NCBI RefSeq assembly: GCF_932276165.1
Contig: NC_064007.1
Coordinates: forward strand, 4,474,001 to 4,538,000
Origin: Plutella xylostella
Taxonomy: Eukaryota; Arthropoda; Insecta; Lepidoptera; Plutellidae
Direction: 5' to 3'
Length of the DNA: 64,000 nt
Under the pieces are notes generated by a model. It ran no database searches, had not been told where the DNA came from, and saw nothing but the letters and a program-made list of their open reading frames with translations. This document shows, in pieces, positions 59,430-64,000 of this stretch (position 1 is its first letter; each line of letters begins with the position of its first letter). A program made the position numbers and the translations under genes.

Positions 59430-59645
59430 TTAAATGAAATGCAATCCCGTGGCCATCGGCGAAGCAATTTTAATCGTTCCTCATTAAGCGCATTGCTTCG
59501 CGTAACCGCGGGTCTTTACGACGGCCACATTGAATTAATTTCGCGCCAAACAAAATGGCCGCGCGTCCTAACAATAAAAAATTGATTAATCTCAAATGGG
59601 ATCTCGACGGAAACGCGGGATGCGTTCGAAGTCCTTCATTACTTT
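59430..59645. promoter_or_regulatory. GC-rich island, candidate cis-regulatory block
   Basis: The block has dense CpG steps compared with its surroundings and contains TTTCGCGCCAAA, a consensus E2F-type site, at about 59,539, plus the inverted pair GCGAAGCAATT / AATGCTTCGC near 59,458-59,500. The assignment rests on motif and composition only. Confidence 0.25.
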
Positions 59646-60302
59646 GTAAGCTAATTGTCAGATTCTTTTACAGTCACGAGAAAAAAAACAGTTCCACTTA
59701 AAATTAAAAAATTATGACACCAAATAAGCAAAAATTTTAAAAACATTAAAAAAACTCGAAATAAAAAAAACATTTTTGTAACACCGTGAAAAGTATTGAA
59801 ATATCTGAAATAAATGAATTTATTTATTTATTATTGAGAAAATATGTCATTAAGTATTTTTCCGTTTAGGAGTAATTTGGTACTTTTCTGACTGGATTTT
59901 TTTCATTGACCGTGAGTAGTGTAGTAGTGAGTTTAGGTTACATCTTATTTTATGTTTACACATAGCTTTCGCTACTAACGACTCATAATAAAAATTGACA
60001 TTACAATAATGGCTACCCACCTACAGTATTTAGTATGGCTGCGTAGTTTTGGTATAAGTACGTGTTTTAGGTACATTTAATTGTTCGGTGCTCCTGACCT
60101 TAATAACTCTTAATTATACTGTAGGAAGCCTCTCTAGAGGTTTCAAAAAGCGTAGTTGACGTCAAACCACGCCGGGAATGTCGAATCGTGGCAGTTTAAG
60201 TAATTAGAGGGCTTGTACAATTGTAGCGTTACGTTGGCAAACTGTTGTGGCTTTAAATTTTCACTTTTATTTGTTTCTCGGAGTCGGAGTGGACATTTAA
60301 AG

Positions 60303-60425
60303 GATTTTATTTATTTATTTATAAACACTTTTATTGTATACTAAATACACATAAAAAGTAGTGTAAGTATACTTAGGCGGGCTTATTGCCAAGAAGCAAT
60401 GTCTTCCAACCAACCTTTGTTTGGT
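60303..60425 (-). mobile_element. LINE 3' tail with (TTTA)n
   Basis: A (TTTA)n run, then ACACTTTTATTGTATACTAA and GGGCTTATTGCCAAGAAGCA, followed by TCTTCCA, matches the complementary 3' end of the LINE family also seen at 50,085. Confidence 0.5.
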
Positions 60426-60429
60426 GGAG

Positions 60430-61620
60430 AACTAAAGTTTTTAAATATATGAAACTACGATATAAATGCTCTCAGGCTACAGTCATGATCTATGAACAAT
60501 CATGACCCTTATATGAAATGGTGATTTTCCGATATTACTTACCTATAGGTAATTATTAGTACATTTGAAATTTTAAGTAAGTAAGTTCTTTTTTCTAATT
60601 ACTTCGGTAAATTATTTTTCACATGAACCGTCATCCATATTACAAAATTGACATCTTATTCAACCGCTAACCGTTAATCCCGTTTATACATACCAATACT
60701 TACTACCTATTTACCTGGAAGGATAACCTAATTCTCTCTACACTTTACGCACAGCAAAACGCAAATATCCATAATGTAGGTATTTTTTCTTACTTGTCGT
60801 AGATTTTAAGCAATCTTGTAGTGTATTTTTATTTGAAATAATTTAAAAACTAAGTTATAAAATAAAACATAATGACAAATGAAATACTTACAAGCAAAAA
60901 TAATTGATTTCGTAATGAAACCATTTGTTTTGGCCGTAGTTTATTTGTTTAATAGTATTTTAATTAAAAAGACGCACAAAGATTGTTTATCTTTTTCGCC
61001 AAATAAGAATGAATACAGTATGCTTTCAAGTAAGTACTTATTTATATCTCAATCTCAACCACATTCAAATACGAACAGACGGGACTACTAAAGTAGTTAT
61101 AATACTAAAGCCGTTAGTTATTGTTATGTTGGCGGCACTGGCAACATTAAGGAAAGTGATATTGCTAATGTTGGTAGTCGTTGCGCGGCGTTTAATTCGT
61201 ATTCCATTTTCAAAGGGATTTATTTACTAGGGAAATGTTTTTAACCGACTTCTAAAAATAGGAGGAGGTTCTCCATTCGTCTGTATGAGGGTTTTTTAAG
61301 TAAGTAAGTAACAGTGTATTTGCAATGATATACCTAAAAGTGTTTTTTTATATTTTAAAACCATTTGATTAGTTGGGGTTGGGAGATATTTGTGCATAGT
61401 AAAACGTAAACAGTACGCTAACCACTGCACTAGCTTCCCTTATTACTAAAACAAAGCCTCAGACGGGCATTCCCTTCAGGCGTATTATAAAGTATTCACC
61501 TTACAAACGAGGTAGCAACGACCTACTCACTTATATATAGGGTGCTCGACTAATTTATAGTGTTGAAAGTACCATGTAAGTAAATGTTTACCAAAATTAG
61601 CAAATTTTTATCACAACTTA
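60430..61620. other. Unassigned DNA
   Basis: No gene is supported. Overlapping open frames at 60.9-61.2 kb lack recognised motifs. Confidence 0.4.
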
Positions 61621-61623
61621 TTT

Positions 61624-62205
61624 AAAAAAACCGGCCAAGTGCGAGTCGGGCTCGCGCACAAAGGGTTCCGTAGCAGCAAATATAATATTACAGTTAAATC
61701 AACCTATCTCAAAAACTATAAGAGATACTTTGATCAAACCAAAAATCGTTGAAAGAGTTAATTACCATGCATCACCTCTATTTTTTTTAGAATTTTATAC
61801 CCCGTAGTTATAAAAATAGAGGGGGGGGGGACATACTTTTTACGACTTTGAGAGCTGATATCTCAAAAACCGTTCACTTTAAGAAAAATGTTTTTTAGAA
61901 AACTTTATATCATTTTAAAAGACCTTTCCATTGATACCCCACACGGGTATGTACATCGAAAAAAAAAATTTCATCCCTCAGTTACATGTATGGGGGGCCC
62001 CACCCCCAATTCTTTTTTTTACTATTTAGTGTCATATTTTTGTAGCGGTTCATACAACACATATTCCCATCAAATTTCATCACTGTAGTACTTATAGTTT
62101 CCGAGTAAATCGGCTGTGACAGACGGACAGACGGACAGACGGACAGACGGACATGACGAAACTATAAGGGTTCCGTTTTTGCCATTTTGGCTACGGAACC
62201 CTAAC
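61624..62205. repeat. 580-bp dispersed repeat A, copy 2
   Basis: The copy lies in the same orientation as 20,829-21,408 and is almost identical, including a 10-base G run, the GACAGACG array and the 13-bp inverted ends (61,662-61,674; 62,190-62,202). The only indel I see is one base near 61,680. Confidence 0.9.
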
Positions 62206-62225
62206 AAAAAGGACGACAAAACTAA

Positions 62226-62280
62226 CTTTAAGGAAAGGAAAACATTCAAAGGCGAAGCGAAACTCGCACCGGGCAGCTAG
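62226..62280 (+). mobile_element. Helitron 3'-end fragment
   Basis: GGCGAAGCGAAACTCGCACC and GGGCAGCTAG followed by T match the Helitron family's 3' end. Repeat A copy 2 lies directly upstream and may have split or replaced the rest. Confidence 0.55.
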
Positions 62281-62556
62281 TCATTCACAATTATAATAGG
62301 TAGGGTTTTTTAACAACTTTCGTTTATTTAGAATCCTGACTGTAAATTCAAATTTTTTTTCAAATTCAAATGGTTTAATCGACGTAAAATTTTACAATTA
62401 TTTGTCGATAGTCATCTACCACCATTTCACAAAGGCCCCGTCATTGAGAAGGAAAGAAATGGCGAAAGAAACCCGAAAATGGCGATAGTAAGATATCTAG
62501 ATATTGTTGTTGTAAGGATACCTAGCTATTAGTATTGCCTTTGATGTTTGAAACTC

Positions 62557-63261
62557 AATCTGGTCAATATTGTATTGCTTCTAAGGTTATATTAGCAGCT
62601 ACGACTGTACCTAATATACTATCCGTCTATTTAGCTAAGTTCAATTTCAAACATTATTTAGGTATTTACCTAGCTTTTATACAAGTAGGTAGGTACAAAA
62701 CAAACTGTAATGTAAATTTTATTTATATTATTATGTTTTGAAGGTTTTAACTCTGAGTTTAAAACGTTTCTTTGGAAGACGAAGAAGAATAATATTAATT
62801 ATTGTTTTATTATAATTTATTATGGTTTGTTTATTACTTACTGCAATATGTAGTCTTTGAGCTTTTCTTAACCCACTTGTAACGAGAAAAATAAATACGA
62901 TCTACGAAACATACATTTGATTATTTATTTTTCTCGTTACAAGTGGGTTAAGAAAAGCTCAAAGACTACATATTGCAGTAAGTAATAAACAAACCATAAT
63001 AAATTATAATAAAACAACAAGTAATATTATTCTTCTTCGTCTTCCAAAGAAACGCTTTAAACTCAGGGTTATACCTTCAAAACATAATAATATAAATAAA
63101 ATTAACATTACAGTTTGTTTTGTACCTACCTACTTGTATAAAAGCTAGGTAAATACCTAAATAATGTTTGAAATTGAACTTAGCTAAATAGACGGATAGT
63201 ATATTAGGTACAGTCGTAGCTGCTAATATAAACTTAGAAGCAATACAATATTGACCAGATT
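62557..63261. repeat. 705-bp near-perfect inverted repeat (long hairpin)
   Basis: The left arm (62,557 to about 62,897) is the reverse complement of the right arm (about 62,922-63,261), with a loop of about 24 bases and a handful of mismatches and indels. The arm content is AT-rich and matches no other element in the window. The outer ends have no clear shared terminus or target duplication, so it may be an inverted duplication rather than a transposon. Confidence 0.9.
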
Positions 63262-63356
63262 GTATTCAGTAAACTCATAATATTTTACGTAACTTTTTTA
63301 AAGAACTATGTGTGTCTTTAAAGGAACTAAGAAATAGTAACAAGAAGGAGAGTCTT

Positions 63357-63511
63357 AGTGCCAATTTCTCCATAGTCGGTTATCTAACTGACAGGAATGA
63401 TTAATAAATTATACGTCATCTCCATATAAAATTCATGACAGATGTGTCAAAAGTCAACCACTACTCCCTGGTTATTTATGCTCTAACCGACTATGGAGAA
63501 ATTGGCACTTA
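63357..63511 (+). mobile_element. PIF/Harbinger-like MITE, copy 5
   Basis: Both inverted ends are intact (GTGCCAATTTCTCCATAGTC and the complement) and TTA flanks each side. The interior runs in the opposite orientation to copy 1. It is the best-preserved copy in the window. Confidence 0.9.
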
Positions 63512-64000
63512 ACTTGGATTGAACGAAACTTCTAATCGAAAGACCAAAAATACTCGGAGACTTGGAATCATGTATGCTCTAAATATAGCGAAATTCATCC
63601 AAGAAGGCCTAAGGTCGTAAATCAAAGTTATTGGTACAGAAACGGTGCTATATTTTTACGGGATTATTCGTAATCGCTCGCTCGGGACTTTATGTTTCCC
63701 AATTCTGCGTATAGATGGCACTGTTAAGATTTTTTTGAATAACGTTATTCTTGTTAGTCTGTTAGATTTTTTTAAAGATAGAACATTTAGATCATCAGTT
63801 TTGAACATAATATTAAGCACCTACTTGCTAAAAATCTAAACGAATATTGTACCAAACATCATTTTAGGCACGGACATAAAGTCTGTGGAGGGACAATCTT
63901 TTATTTAAAAAACAGCAATTTATAAGTGTTTGTTTCATAAGTAGGTACTTACATATTTTTTCTTCTTTACTGTAATCCCCAAAATTGAAATATTAAATAC
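63512..64000. other. Unassigned end of window
   Basis: Nothing recognisable is seen; the open frame at 63,645-63,839 has no motif. Confidence 0.4.

Noticed and set aside
21091..62088. Identical 66-codon open frames at 21,091 and 61,888
   Set aside because: They lie within the two near-identical copies of repeat A, and identity covers the whole repeat, not the frame.
62535..62741. 68-codon open frame
   Set aside because: It lies in one arm of the long hairpin and the mirrored arm does not preserve the frame.

Overview
The window is AT-rich, gene-poor animal DNA that reads as an intron or intergenic stretch of a moth or butterfly genome. The order call rests on repeat content: tRNA-headed SINEs, RTE-clade LINE 3' ends with (TGATGA)n tails, short Helitrons running 5'-TC to CTAG-3', TWA- and TA-flanked MITEs, and a 5S-headed SINE, a combination familiar from Lepidoptera. 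I cannot name the species. No complete host gene is visible.

The one convincing host coding segment is an exon at 43,496-43,895 (+). It has a strong 3' splice site, an AUG at 43,568, a C-terminal signal-peptide-like stretch and a phase-1 5' splice site, as expected for the first coding exon of a secreted or cell-surface protein with large introns. A MITE begins about 34 bp after its donor and is itself broken by a SINE.

Layout: 1-12.5 kb is mostly unannotatable sequence with a Helitron (4.5 kb), a LINE-like scrap inside another repeat (5.1 kb), SINE scraps (7.0-7.3 kb) and a MITE (8.7 kb). 12.5-23.3 kb holds a SINE with clear target duplications, MITEs, LINE 3' ends and copy 1 of a 580-bp dispersed repeat. 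23.3-28.7 kb is the most interesting part: an inferred 5.37-kb TA-flanked element with inverted ends. Each end carries a tRNA-like Pol III-type module pointing inward. Inside are CACGGCAATGAAA-type motifs spaced exactly 21 bp apart in two clusters, and a broken Tc1-like transposase with a recognisable intron. Two LINEs, a SINE and an inverted-repeat element have inserted into it. 28.7-43 kb has a 261-bp foldback MITE, a decayed C2H2 zinc-finger coding scrap, a G-run block and a 1.65-kb palindromic element. 43-52 kb has the exon, a 5S-derived SINE, a target-duplicated LINE tail, a Helitron and a 432-bp PIF/Harbinger-like MITE. 52-64 kb has more Helitrons and SINEs, copy 2 of the 580-bp repeat, a 705-bp near-perfect hairpin and a last MITE.

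Superfamily names for non-coding elements are inferred from termini and target duplications, not from database matches. All alignments were made by eye, so boundaries without a stated target duplication may be off by several bases to tens of bases.
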